64,000 nucleotides of DNA from Nisaea sediminum (GTDB lineage: Bacteria; Pseudomonadota; Alphaproteobacteria; Thalassobaculales; Thalassobaculaceae). Below, piece by piece: positions 34,385 to 43,790 of the stretch (the stretch's first letter is position 1; the number at the start of each line of letters is the position of its first letter). Both the position numbers and the translations under genes were made by a program. The stretch lies in the NCBI RefSeq assembly GCF_014904705.1, contig NZ_JACZCQ010000008.1, positions 62,001-126,000 on the forward strand. Direction: 5' to 3'. A model generated the notes under the pieces. That model searched no databases, had not been told where the DNA came from, and saw nothing but the letters and a program-made list of their open reading frames with translations.

Positions 34385-34861
34385 ATGACCGACCGGACAC
34401 GCCGAAGAGTTCTGACGTTGATCGCCGGTGTTGCGACGGCCTTGGTCTGTCCGGGCATCGGGCATGCCTACGGCACGCGCGAGGCTGTCGTCGAGATGGT
34501 CGAGACCGCAGCGGCGGCGATCGCGGCCAACGGATTTCCGGGAGCTTTGGAAGACAGCCCGCGCCGGGCCTGGGTGCGGCCGGACGAGGGACTCTATGTC
34601 TACGTGATGGACGAGAGCGGCACGTTGCTGCTGCATCCGGATAAGCGGGCGGAAGGAGACAATGTCTCCGGCAGCAGGGACCGCAACGGTACCTATTTCA
34701 TCCGCGAGATCATCGCGGCGACGGCATTACAACCCTCAGGCGCCTGGACACTCTACATGTGGCCCGATCCGGTGACGGGCGCTCTCGTTCCGAAGAAAAC
34801 CTATGCGAAACGTGCGGGCGGCGTGATCGTCTGCGCCGGTTATGCGGGGGCGGACGTCTAG
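34385..34861 (+). CDS. Exported single cache-domain protein
   Basis: 158 residues. An N-terminal Arg-rich signal (MTDRTRRRVLTLIAGVATAL) is followed by a cache-like sensor fold: EGLYVYVMDESGTLLLHPDKR and the following NGTYFIREIIAATAL then GAWTLYMWPDPVTGALVPKKTYA. These are the typical segments of the sCache/Cache_2 domains used by chemoreceptors, but here the domain is freestanding, so it may be a periplasmic ligand binder for another sensor. Its stop overlaps that of the convergent TetR gene by 4 bp. Confidence 0.8.
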   Translation: MTDRTRRRVLTLIAGVATALVCPGIGHAYGTREAVVEMVETAAAAIAANGFPGALEDSPRRAWVRPDEGLYVYVMDESGTLLLHPDKRAEGDNVSGSRDRNGTYFIREIIAATALQPSGAWTLYMWPDPVTGALVPKKTYAKRAGGVIVCAGYAGADV

Positions 34862-35526
34862 GAGTGTTCCGCTGACGGGCCGAAGGCACGCAGGAAGACG
34901 GTGACCGCGCTTTCGACCGTGGACGAGATCTCTTCCTTCGAGGGCGGCTTCTCCGAGCAGAAGAACTGCGGCTTGATCAGGTTGCCCTGGCAAAGATTGA
35001 GGAAGTGACCGGCGGCGAGGTCGAGCTCGCAATCGATCTCCAGCCGCCCGGCCTCCACCTCGCGGGCGAGATATTCCGAAACACGGCGGATGCCGAGGCA
35101 AGGACCGGTCTCGTAGAAGGTGCGGCCGACATGGGGCAGTTTCTCGGCCGCGCCCATGACCATGCGGACGAGGGCGATATGCTCCGGCCGGACCATCATG
35201 GTGATGAAGCTCTCGCCGAGCTGGCAGAGCATTTCGCGCGTTTCCAGCCGCCCCGCTTGTTCCTTGAGCTGGAACATATGCTCGGCGGCCTCGCGCCGGT
35301 CGTTCACCACGAGGGCGTGGAAGAGGTCTTCCTTGCTCTGGAAATAGACATAGAGCGTGCCCTTGGAGACACCGGCAGCTTGGGCGATCTGCCCCATGCT
35401 GGCGCCGTCGAACCCTTCCGCCCGGAACACTTGACGTGCACCGTCGATGATCTCCCGCCGCTTGGGCGTGTCGGCGAACCCGTCGTCCGACGTGGAGAGA
35501 TCCTGCAGCTGGGGCGACATTGTCAT
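34858..35526 (-). CDS. TetR-family regulator of the adjacent efflux operon
   Basis: 222 residues from the ATG at 35526 (35520 is also possible). TetR DNA-binding domain: RREIIDGARQVFRAEGFDGA, then MGQIAQAAGVSKGTLYVYF and QSKEDLFHALV. The C-terminal domain resembles TetR_C of AcrR/BetI-like regulators. It is divergent from an HlyD/EmrB-type pump, and two identical palindromic sites lie between the two genes, so it very likely represses both itself and the pump. Confidence 0.92.
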   Translation of the reverse strand: MTMSPQLQDLSTSDDGFADTPKRREIIDGARQVFRAEGFDGASMGQIAQAAGVSKGTLYVYFQSKEDLFHALVVNDRREAAEHMFQLKEQAGRLETREMLCQLGESFITMMVRPEHIALVRMVMGAAEKLPHVGRTFYETGPCLGIRRVSEYLAREVEAGRLEIDCELDLAAGHFLNLCQGNLIKPQFFCSEKPPSKEEISSTVESAVTVFLRAFGPSAEHS

Positions 35527-35635
35527 CGGTCGTGTTTCCTCGGCGGCGCAACTTAAAGTGCCGTGCTTCCCGGCGGAAAGCACGGGAAGCATAGCTTAAG
35601 AAGCACCGCTCTTTCGTATTGGCAATAGATTCACG

Positions 35636-35695
35636 TTGACCGAACCGTTCAGTCAATTTACATAGTTCATATCATTGACCGAACCGTTCAGTCAA
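35636..35695. promoter_or_regulatory. Tandem TetR operators between regulator and efflux genes
   Basis: Two exact 21-bp copies at 35636-35656 and 35675-35695, 39 bp start to start. Each is a near-perfect palindrome: TTGACCGAAC-C-GTTCAGTCAA, with one mismatched pair. The second ends 20 bp before the HlyD-family start, so repressor bound there would block transcription or early elongation. Confidence 0.85.
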
Positions 35696-35715
35696 AATAA
35701 AGATCGACATCCGAC

Positions 35716-36846
35716 ATGAGCTCCAAGTTCGAAGGCGGCCTCCCGGAGGTCCGCAGGTCCCGCAAGCGGCGTTTCATCCTGTTGCTGCTGCTGACCCTCG
35801 TCCTCACCGGAAGCGGCTACAAAGGATACGAATGGTGGACCCGGGGACGGTTCGAGATTTCCACCGATGACGCCTATGTTGGCGCCGACATGAGCATGCT
35901 CTCCGCCAAGATCTCCGGCTATGTCACAACCGTCGAGGTCGAGGAAAACCAAGCGGTGAAGAAGGGCGACGTGATCGCCCGCGTGGATGACGGTGACTAC
36001 CGTCTGGCGCTCCAGGGCGCCGAGGACAAGATCGCGACACAGGAAGCGACCATCGCGCGCTTCGATGTCGAAACGGTCTCGAAGGAAGCCGAGATCGAGG
36101 AGGCCGGAGCCAAGGTCGCCGCTGCGAAGGTCGAACTGGAGCGTGCGGAGCTGGAGTTCGTCCGTCAGGACAAGCTGGTGGCGAAGAACCATGCGAGCCG
36201 GCAGGCGCTGGACAATGCCCGCGCCGCCCGCGACGGCGCCAAGGCGAACCTCGCGGCCGCCCGGGCCGGTCTCGCGTCGGCTCGGGCCGGGCGCGGCGTG
36301 CTCGACGCGCAACGCATCGAGGAGGAGCATATTCTCCGCGAACTGCGCACCGCGCTTGACCAGGCAAAGCGCGATCTCACTTTCACGGTGATCCGGGCGC
36401 CAATCGACGGCGTCGTCGGCAACCGTGCGGTCGAGGTCGGGCAGTATCTGATGCCCGGTACCCGGATCGCCGCCGTTGTGCCGATCCACGACGTCTATAT
36501 CGACGCCAACTTCAAGGAGACCCAGCTCTCCCGTGTGTCGGTCGGGCAGGAGGTGAACTTCACCGCCGATGCCTATCCGGACCATGTTTTCCGCGGCCGG
36601 GTAGAAAGCATTTCGCCGGCCTCGGGTGCCGTCTTCAGCCTGCTGCCGCCGGAGAACGCGACCGGCAACTTCACCAAGATCGTGCAGCGCCTTCCGGTCC
36701 GGGTCCGCTTCGCCACCGACCAAGGCGGCAACCGCATGCTGCGCCCGGGCATGTCCGTCGAGGTGACGATCGACACCCGCAACGACAGTACTTCGGGCGC
36801 ATTGGCAGCCGAGGCAGGGTCACCCGCGCTCGCCGCCAAGGATTGA
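35716..36846 (+). CDS. HlyD/EmrA-family membrane fusion protein
   Basis: A 376-residue periplasmic adaptor. It has one N-terminal TM (FILLLLLTLVLTGSGYKGY), a biotinyl-lipoyl-like half motif (ISTDDAYVGADMSMLSAKIS, GYVTTVEVEENQAVKKGDVI), a long alpha-hairpin (about 105-215, with Ala/Arg/Glu heptads) and a beta-barrel end. STDDAYV is the hallmark of EmrA-type adaptors of MFS pumps. It joins the DHA2 transporter 13 bp downstream to an outer-membrane channel encoded elsewhere. Confidence 0.94.
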   Translation: MSSKFEGGLPEVRRSRKRRFILLLLLTLVLTGSGYKGYEWWTRGRFEISTDDAYVGADMSMLSAKISGYVTTVEVEENQAVKKGDVIARVDDGDYRLALQGAEDKIATQEATIARFDVETVSKEAEIEEAGAKVAAAKVELERAELEFVRQDKLVAKNHASRQALDNARAARDGAKANLAAARAGLASARAGRGVLDAQRIEEEHILRELRTALDQAKRDLTFTVIRAPIDGVVGNRAVEVGQYLMPGTRIAAVVPIHDVYIDANFKETQLSRVSVGQEVNFTADAYPDHVFRGRVESISPASGAVFSLLPPENATGNFTKIVQRLPVRVRFATDQGGNRMLRPGMSVEVTIDTRNDSTSGALAAEAGSPALAAKD

Positions 36847-36859
36847 GGCGGGTCCGGTC

Positions 36860-38422
36860 GTGAGCGCCGCTCTTCCCGCCGCCGAGGAGCCCATCCCCAC
36901 GCGGCACGTTGTTGCCTTCGTCTGCATGGTCTTCGGCATGTTCATGGCGATCCTGGACATCCAGATCGTCTCGGCGTCGCTGAGCGAGATCCAGGCCGGC
37001 CTCTCCTCCAGCAACGACGAGATCTCCTGGGTCCAGACCAGCTACCTGATCGCCGAAGTGGTGATGATCCCGCTCTCCGGATTCCTCTCCCGGGCTTTCT
37101 CGACGCGCTGGCTCTTCACCTTCGCCTGCGCCGGCTTCACCATGATGAGTTTCCTCTGCGCGACCGCGAGTTCGATCGAGGAGATGATCGTCTACCGCGC
37201 GCTGCAGGGTTTCATCGGCGGAGGCATGATCCCGACCGTTTTCGCGACCGCCTACACGGTCTTCCCGCGCAGCAAGCAGCATGTGATCAGCCCGGTCATC
37301 GGGCTGGTCGCCACGCTTGCGCCGACCATCGGCCCGACTGTCGGCGGGTATCTGACCGAGCTCTTCTCCTGGCATTGGCTGTTCCTGGTGAACATCGTGC
37401 CGGGCATCCTGGTTTCCTTCGCCGCGGTGACGCTGATCGATTTCGACGAGCCGGAACTGTCGCTGCTCGAGCGGTTCGACTGGTCTGGCCTGATCTTCAT
37501 GGCGGGGTTTCTCGGCAGTCTCGAATTCGTGCTGGAGGAGGGGCCGGGGAACGACTGGTTCGAGGATGACACGATCTTATTCTTCGCTGTTCTCGCCATT
37601 ATCTCCGGCGCAGGATTTTTTTGGCGCGCCTTCGCGGCTGCCGTGCCCGTGGTCGATCTGAGGTCCTTCGCCAACCGCAATTTCGCGACCGGCTCCGCCT
37701 TTAGCTTCGTGATGGGGATCGGGCTCTACGGGCTGACCTATCTCTATCCGGTCTATCTCTCCCGGATCCGCGAATACTCCGCGCTGATGATTGGCGAGAC
37801 CATGTTCGTCACTGGGCTCTGCATGTTCTTCACCGCGCCGATCGCCGGTCGGCTCTCGCGCAAGCTCGACCCGCGGCTGATGATCGCCATCGGCTTCATC
37901 GGCTTCGGGCTCGGCACCTGGGAAGCCTCGAAGATCACCGCCGAGTGGGATTTCTGGGAACTGTTCCTGCCGCAGGTCCTGCGCGGTGTTTCGCTCATGC
38001 TCTGCATGGTGCCGATCACCAACCTTTCCCTCGGCACCCTGCCGCCGCAGACGATCAAGAACGCCTCCGGCCTCTTCAATGTCACGCGGAATTTCGGCGG
38101 CGCGGTCGGGCTCGCGATCATCAACACGGTGCTGAACGACCGCACGGACCTGCACCTGCTGCGCCTGCGCGAGCATGTGACCTGGGGCAGCTCGGTTGCC
38201 GAAGACACGCTGGGGAAAATCTCCAGTGGGCTGGCCAGCCTCGGATCTCTCGCGGACGGCGCCGCGCTGAAACAGGTGGCGGGCATGGTTCGGCGGGAGG
38301 CGACGGTGATGGCGTTCGGCGACGTCTTCTACCTGATGACCGGGCTGTTCCTCCTGCTGGTGCTGGCAACCCCGCTGATGCGCCGCCCGCAGGCGGCCGG
38401 TGGAGGCGGCGGCGGGCATTAG
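36860..38422 (+). CDS. DHA2-family MFS drug efflux transporter (EmrB/QacA type)
   Basis: 520 residues from a GTG, with 14 predicted TM helices. It has the family motifs FMAILDIQIVSASLSEIQAG (TM1), SWVQTSYLIAEVVMIPLSGF (TM2), YRALQGFIGGGMIPT (motif B region) and PTIGPTVGGYLTELFSWHW (motif C). The end is an unusual run of glycines (about 513-519). With the HlyD-type partner it forms a tripartite proton-driven exporter for amphiphilic compounds. Controlled by the TetR protein encoded divergently. Confidence 0.94.
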   Translation: MSAALPAAEEPIPTRHVVAFVCMVFGMFMAILDIQIVSASLSEIQAGLSSSNDEISWVQTSYLIAEVVMIPLSGFLSRAFSTRWLFTFACAGFTMMSFLCATASSIEEMIVYRALQGFIGGGMIPTVFATAYTVFPRSKQHVISPVIGLVATLAPTIGPTVGGYLTELFSWHWLFLVNIVPGILVSFAAVTLIDFDEPELSLLERFDWSGLIFMAGFLGSLEFVLEEGPGNDWFEDDTILFFAVLAIISGAGFFWRAFAAAVPVVDLRSFANRNFATGSAFSFVMGIGLYGLTYLYPVYLSRIREYSALMIGETMFVTGLCMFFTAPIAGRLSRKLDPRLMIAIGFIGFGLGTWEASKITAEWDFWELFLPQVLRGVSLMLCMVPITNLSLGTLPPQTIKNASGLFNVTRNFGGAVGLAIINTVLNDRTDLHLLRLREHVTWGSSVAEDTLGKISSGLASLGSLADGAALKQVAGMVRREATVMAFGDVFYLMTGLFLLLVLATPLMRRPQAAGGGGGGH

Positions 38423-38431
38423 GCCCGGCGC

Positions 38432-39238
38432 TCAGTTCAGCAACTGCCGCCACTGGCCGGGCGTGACGCCGAAGGCCTGCTTGAACTGACGGGTCATGTG
38501 GCTCTGGTCGGCGAAACCGGTCGCGGCCGCAATATCGGCGAGATCCGCTCCGGCGCCGATCATCTCTCTTGCCTTCTCGAGCCGACGCAGCGTCAGGAAG
38601 CGGTGCGGGCTGATGCCGAAATGGCGCCGGAACAGCCGTGCGACTGTGAAGCGGTCGAGTCCGTGCTCGGCTTCGATCTCCGCCATGGAGATGCCGTCGA
38701 ACCAGCTCTCCGCCAGATGATCGCGGATCCGGAGCATGGTCTCCCGATTGTCCGGCAGGCGGGATGTCGGCGTACCGGAAAGGCGCAACAGCAGATCCGC
38801 AAGCTGCGTGACGGCACCGGTCGGCTCGCCGGATTCCCCCTCCGCAAGTTCGAGCATTTCCGAAATCGCGGCGACGAGCTCCGGAAGGGTGCCGACGACC
38901 TCTGCAACAAAGGGGATTGGCCGCCCGCCGAGCGCCTCGCCGATCAGCGCGGGCGAGACATAGGCGGCGCGGTAACTGTAACCGCCGTCGGTTCCGGGGC
39001 GGCCGTCATGCACCTCATCCGGATGGATGATGAAGGCTTGGCCCGGCAGGGCGGCACGTTCCTCCCGCCGGTAGCTGAAACTCTGTACCCCGTGCGTGGT
39101 CAGGCCGATGACATATTCGTCATGACGGTGCGGCGCGAAGGCATGGCGAAAACCGGAGGCTTCCACGATCTGCAATCCGTCGCACGCCGTGCGAAAGCGT
39201 ACTCGCCCCGTCTCCTGGCTGGCCCACCCGCTGCACAT
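38432..39238 (-). CDS. AraC-family transcriptional regulator
   Basis: A 268-residue regulator with an N-terminal AraC-ligand (cupin-like) domain (RHAFAPHRHDEYVIGLTTHG, PGQAFIIHPDEVHDG) and a C-terminal double HTH (about 165-265; AEHGLDRFTVARLFRRHFGI and LADIAAATGFADQSHMTRQF). Start at 39238 avoids overlap with the divergent LysE gene; the frame is open to 39310. The pairing of this AraC type with a LysE exporter is frequent and suggests it senses an amino acid-like substrate of the exporter. Confidence 0.9.
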   Translation of the reverse strand: MCSGWASQETGRVRFRTACDGLQIVEASGFRHAFAPHRHDEYVIGLTTHGVQSFSYRREERAALPGQAFIIHPDEVHDGRPGTDGGYSYRAAYVSPALIGEALGGRPIPFVAEVVGTLPELVAAISEMLELAEGESGEPTGAVTQLADLLLRLSGTPTSRLPDNRETMLRIRDHLAESWFDGISMAEIEAEHGLDRFTVARLFRRHFGISPHRFLTLRRLEKAREMIGAGADLADIAAATGFADQSHMTRQFKQAFGVTPGQWRQLLN

Positions 39239-39303
39239 TCGTTCAAGACCGCGTCTGCAATTGCGCCGCACATTCCGGACCAGCATCCGTGACGGAGAGA
39301 CGA

Positions 39304-39903
39304 ATGACAAGCAGCCTCCTCCTGCTCTGGCTCGCAGCCTTTCCCCTGATGGGCAGCCCCGGGCCCGCGACCCTCAGCCTCGCCGGGCTCGGGACCGCCT
39401 ACGGGTTCCGCCGGGGATTGGCCTATCTCGGGGGTATCGTAATCGGGACGACCGGAGTCCTGCTGATGATCGCGAGCGGTGTGACGGCGCTGATCCTGAC
39501 GGAGCCGGCGCTGGTCACCGCGCTGACCGTCGCAGCAGCGGCCTACATTCTCTATCTCGCCTGGAAGATCGCGTCCGCGCCGGTCGGCGTGCGCGCTGCC
39601 GATGCCGGAAAGGCTCCGGGCTTCGTTCCCGCCTTCGCGCTTGCGATCGCCAATCCGAAGGCCTTCGCGGCGATCGGCGCCGTCTTTGCCAGCCAGACGG
39701 TCTTTCCGGGGGATGCGCTGACGGACGCGCTGGCGAAGATCGCAGCGCTCGTCCTCGTCATCCTCGTGGTCAACACGTCCTGGCTGGCTTTCGGTTCTCT
39801 CTTCGCCCGGCTGCTGAGCGACCCGCGGCTTGGCCGCGCGGCGAACATCGCCTTCGCGGCGATGTTGCTGCTCTCGGTCGCTCTCGCGCTGCGCGGGCTC
39901 TGA
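39304..39903 (+). CDS. LysE/RhtB-family amino acid exporter
   Basis: A 199-residue inner-membrane protein with about six helices. The N-terminal MGSPGPATLSLAGLGTAYGF is the family signature (PGP near TM1), and FALAIANPKAFAAIGAVFAS holds the conserved NPK. ATG at 39304 preceded by GGAGAGACGA. Divergent from the AraC-type regulator; probably regulated by it. Confidence 0.9.
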   Translation: MTSSLLLLWLAAFPLMGSPGPATLSLAGLGTAYGFRRGLAYLGGIVIGTTGVLLMIASGVTALILTEPALVTALTVAAAAYILYLAWKIASAPVGVRAADAGKAPGFVPAFALAIANPKAFAAIGAVFASQTVFPGDALTDALAKIAALVLVILVVNTSWLAFGSLFARLLSDPRLGRAANIAFAAMLLLSVALALRGL

Positions 39904-39906
39904 GGG

Positions 39907-40859
39907 TCAGCCGATCCCGTCGGTCCCGGCACCGCAGACGATGACGCCGACCGTGCCGCCGGCTTCGGCTTTGGCGGCACCGGTCTTGAGTGCGGCCAGC
40001 GCCGCCGCCCCGCTCAGTTCCGCCGCGATCCCGGTCTCCGCCCAGAGCCATTCGGCGGCCGCTTTCATATCGGGATCGGAGACCAGAACCAGTTCGTCCA
40101 CATTCTCCGAGATCAGCCCGAAATTGAGCTCCGCCGACGTCCGCGGGGCGAGTGTGCCGGCGGCCGTCTCGATCTTTTCCAGGGTCACGAGATGGCCAGC
40201 CGCGCGGGCTGCATGATGGGTCGGGGCGCCGGTCGGCTCGACACCGATCACGCGGATGCCCGGTTTCAGCAGTTTCGCGGCCGTCGCAACGCCGGCGATC
40301 AATCCGCCGCCGCCGATGGCGACCACCAGCGTGTCGATCTCCGGATTGTCCTCCAGCATCTCGAGCGCGATGGTGCCTTGCCCGGCGACGACCCTCGGAT
40401 CGGCGAAGGGATGGATGTAGGTCAGGCCCTCGGCCTCTGCCCGCGCCAGCGCAGCCTCGTTTGCATCGTCCCAGACCGCACCGTGGACGATCACCTCGGC
40501 GCCCCACTCCTTCAGCTTCGCCGCCTTCGCGGGCGGCGTGCTTTCGGGCAGGAAGATAACAGCAGGACAGCCGCTCATGCGGGCGCCGAAGGCGACGCCG
40601 AGGCCGTGATTGCCGCCGGACGCGGTGATCAGCCCGCGCGCCTTTTCCTCATCCGTAAGCGACATCACCGTGTTCGTCGCGCCGCGCACCTTGAAAGAGC
40701 CGGTCGGCTGCAAGTTCTCCAGCTTCAGCAGCAGGCGCGCGTCCGGCGCCGGATCGCTTTTCAGCGCCACGGCCTCGAGGGAGGGCGTCCGGCGGACCTT
40801 GCCGCGGATACGGGCGGCGGCGGCGTCAAAGTCAACGCGGGTAAGAGATTGAGACGACA

Positions 40860-40860
<1 letters not shown>
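39907..40860 (-). CDS. Threonine/serine dehydratase-like PLP enzyme
   Basis: 317 residues, fold-type II PLP enzyme. The PLP-binding Lys is in NLQPTGSFKVRGA and the phosphate-binding glycine-rich loop is VVAIGGGGLIAG. The ASGGNHGLGVAFGARM motif is conserved in threonine dehydratases and serine racemases. There is no ACT regulatory domain, so it is of catabolic type. The start codon overlaps the SDR stop by one base (TGATG), indicating coupling. The substrate could be Ser, Thr or a hydroxy-amino acid; not determinable here. Confidence 0.9.
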
Positions 40861-41630
<770 letters not shown>

Positions 41631-41707
41631 TCATCAGTAAGCATCGGAATTCCGCGCGGCAAGCTTTTGCGAGGCACCGGTGCTGAGCTATCATCGCAGC
41701 AATCATC

Positions 41708-43273
41708 ATGAGGGAGATGCATGTGATGGCCGAAGCAGACGCAGGCCGCGGCGGCGACAGACTGACGGTCCGGCTGAACCCGGCGGACAACGTCGTCACG
41801 TCGCGCACCGAGATCGCGGCGAACACCAAGATCGCGGAAGAGATGGTGGCGACGCTCGCGCCGATCCCGCGCGGCCACAAGATCGCGACCCGGCGCATCG
41901 GCGTCGGCGAGCCGGTGAAGAAATACAATCAGGTGATCGGCTTCGCGACCGCCGACATCCGCCCCGGCGAGCATGTGCATACCCACAACGTCGCGATGAA
42001 GGATTTCGAGCGCGACTACGCCTTCTGCATGGACCGGCGCGACACCGACTACGTGCCGGAAAAGGAGCGCGCGACCTTCGAGGGCTTCCGCCGCAAGAAC
42101 GGCAAGGTCGGGACGCGGAACTATATCGGTATCCTGACCAGCGTGAACTGCTCGGCCTCGGCGGCGAAATACCTCGCCGACGCGGTGACGCCGGAACTGC
42201 TGGTGAAATACCCGAATGTCGACGGCGTGGTGGCGCTGAGCCACGCGACCGGGTGCGGCATGGCCGATACGGGCGAGGGCTACGCGAACCTGCAGCGGGT
42301 GCTCTGGGGTTTTGCCGGGCATCCGAACTTCGCCGGCATCATCATGGTCGGGCTCGGCTGCGAGGTGAACCAGATCGACTTCCTGCTGGAAGCGAACCAG
42401 CTCGAGCGCGGCCCGCGCCTGCGCACCATGACGCTGCAGGAGACCGGCGGGACGCGGAAGACCATCGAGAAAGGCCTCCAGCTGATCGAGGAGATGCTGC
42501 CGCTCGCCAACCAGAGCCGGCGCGAGACCTGTCCGGCCTCGGAACTGACCCTGGCGCTGCAATGCGGCGGCTCGGATGCCTATTCCGGCATGACCGCGAA
42601 CCCGGCGCTCGGCTACGCCGCGGACCTGCTGGTCCGTCACGGCGGCACCGCGGTGCTGGCGGAAACGCCGGAAATCTATGGCGCCGAGCATCTCCTGACC
42701 CGCCGCGCCGTCAGCAAGGAGGTCGGCGAGAAGCTGGTCGAGCGCATCAAGTGGTGGGAAGAGTACTGCGCGCGCAATGGCGGCGAGATGAACAACAATC
42801 CCTCGCCGGGCAACAAGGCGGGCGGTCTCACGACCATCCTCGAGAAGAGCCTCGGCGCCGCCGCCAAGGGCGGGACCACCAACCTCACCGGGGTCTACAA
42901 GTACGGAGAGAAGATCGACACCAAGGGCTTCGTCTTCATGGACAGTCCCGGCTACGATCCGGCGTCGATCACCGGACAGGTCGCGAGTGGCAGCAACGTC
43001 GTCGCCTTCACCACCGGGCGCGGCTCCTGCTACGGCTGCAAGCCGGCTCCCTCGATGAAGCTCGCCACCAACTCCGCCATGTACGAGCGGATGTCCGAGG
43101 ACATGGACATCAATTGCGGCCCGGTCATGGACCAGGGCGTCTCGATCGAGGAGATGGGCACGCAGATCTTCGAACAGGTGCTCCGCGTCGCCTCTGGCGA
43201 GAAGACCAAGAGCGAGCGGCTCGGCATCGGCGATCACGAATTCATCCCCTGGCAGATCGGGGCGGTGATGTGA
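41708..43273 (+). CDS. Altronate dehydratase (UxaA) family protein
   Basis: 521 residues with an N-terminal SAF domain (about 20-100) and a large C-terminal dehydratase domain (GTRNYIGILTSVNCSASAAK, HATGCGMADTGEGY, FTTGRGSCYGCKPAPSMKLAT). UxaA and related enzymes dehydrate D-altronate or galactarate-type sugar acids to 2-keto-3-deoxy acids using Fe2+. GAGGG precedes ATG 41708; an ATG at 41726 is also possible. Divergent from the SDR gene, and probably part of the same pathway. Confidence 0.92.
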   Translation: MREMHVMAEADAGRGGDRLTVRLNPADNVVTSRTEIAANTKIAEEMVATLAPIPRGHKIATRRIGVGEPVKKYNQVIGFATADIRPGEHVHTHNVAMKDFERDYAFCMDRRDTDYVPEKERATFEGFRRKNGKVGTRNYIGILTSVNCSASAAKYLADAVTPELLVKYPNVDGVVALSHATGCGMADTGEGYANLQRVLWGFAGHPNFAGIIMVGLGCEVNQIDFLLEANQLERGPRLRTMTLQETGGTRKTIEKGLQLIEEMLPLANQSRRETCPASELTLALQCGGSDAYSGMTANPALGYAADLLVRHGGTAVLAETPEIYGAEHLLTRRAVSKEVGEKLVERIKWWEEYCARNGGEMNNNPSPGNKAGGLTTILEKSLGAAAKGGTTNLTGVYKYGEKIDTKGFVFMDSPGYDPASITGQVASGSNVVAFTTGRGSCYGCKPAPSMKLATNSAMYERMSEDMDINCGPVMDQGVSIEEMGTQIFEQVLRVASGEKTKSERLGIGDHEFIPWQIGAVM

Positions 43274-43292
43274 GTATCGGGAAGATCCGGTC

Positions 43293-43781
43293 GTGAATGA
43301 TTTCGAGGAGAGCTATCTCGGTCAGCTTCGCAAACTGATCGGAAACCGGCTCGTCCTGATGCCGGGCGCGCGCTGTGTGATCGAGGATGCGGACGGCCGC
43401 GTTCTTCTGCAGCTGCGCGGAGACATGAATGTCTGGGGGCTGCCCGCGGGCTTCTGCGAGGCGGGGGAAAGCGCGCTCACGACCTTGGTGCGGGAAGTCG
43501 CCGAGGAGACCGGTCTGACCGTACTCGATCCGGTGCCTTGGGGACATTCCTCCGATCCGGAGACCAACTTTCTGACCTACCCGAACGGCGACCGGATCCA
43601 GGGCTTTGGACTGGATTTCGTCGCCCGTCGCTGGGAAGGCACGCCGACTGCCGATGGCGAGGAGACGCTGGCGCTTGACTGGTTTGCGCTGGACGATCTG
43701 CCCGAGATGCTTCCCTCCCACCAGGTGACGCTTGAGTATTTCGCACGTTACCGGGAAACCGGCGTCTTTCAGCTATTTTGA
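43293..43781 (+). CDS. NUDIX hydrolase
   Basis: A 162-residue nucleoside-diphosphate-X hydrolase with a complete NUDIX box: GFCEAGESALTTLVREVAEE followed by TGL, matching GX5EX7REUXEEXGU. Starts at a GTG (43293), 19 bp after the UxaA gene. Many such proteins hydrolyse ADP-ribose or nucleotide sugars; the substrate is unknown. Confidence 0.92.
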   Translation: MNDFEESYLGQLRKLIGNRLVLMPGARCVIEDADGRVLLQLRGDMNVWGLPAGFCEAGESALTTLVREVAEETGLTVLDPVPWGHSSDPETNFLTYPNGDRIQGFGLDFVARRWEGTPTADGEETLALDWFALDDLPEMLPSHQVTLEYFARYRETGVFQLF

Positions 43782-43790
43782 GGGCGTCTC

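Noticed and set aside
41680-43296. 538-codon frame on the same strand as the UxaA-family gene, shifted
   Set aside because: Arg/Gly-rich shadow of the dehydratase, which has all the family motifs in the other frame.
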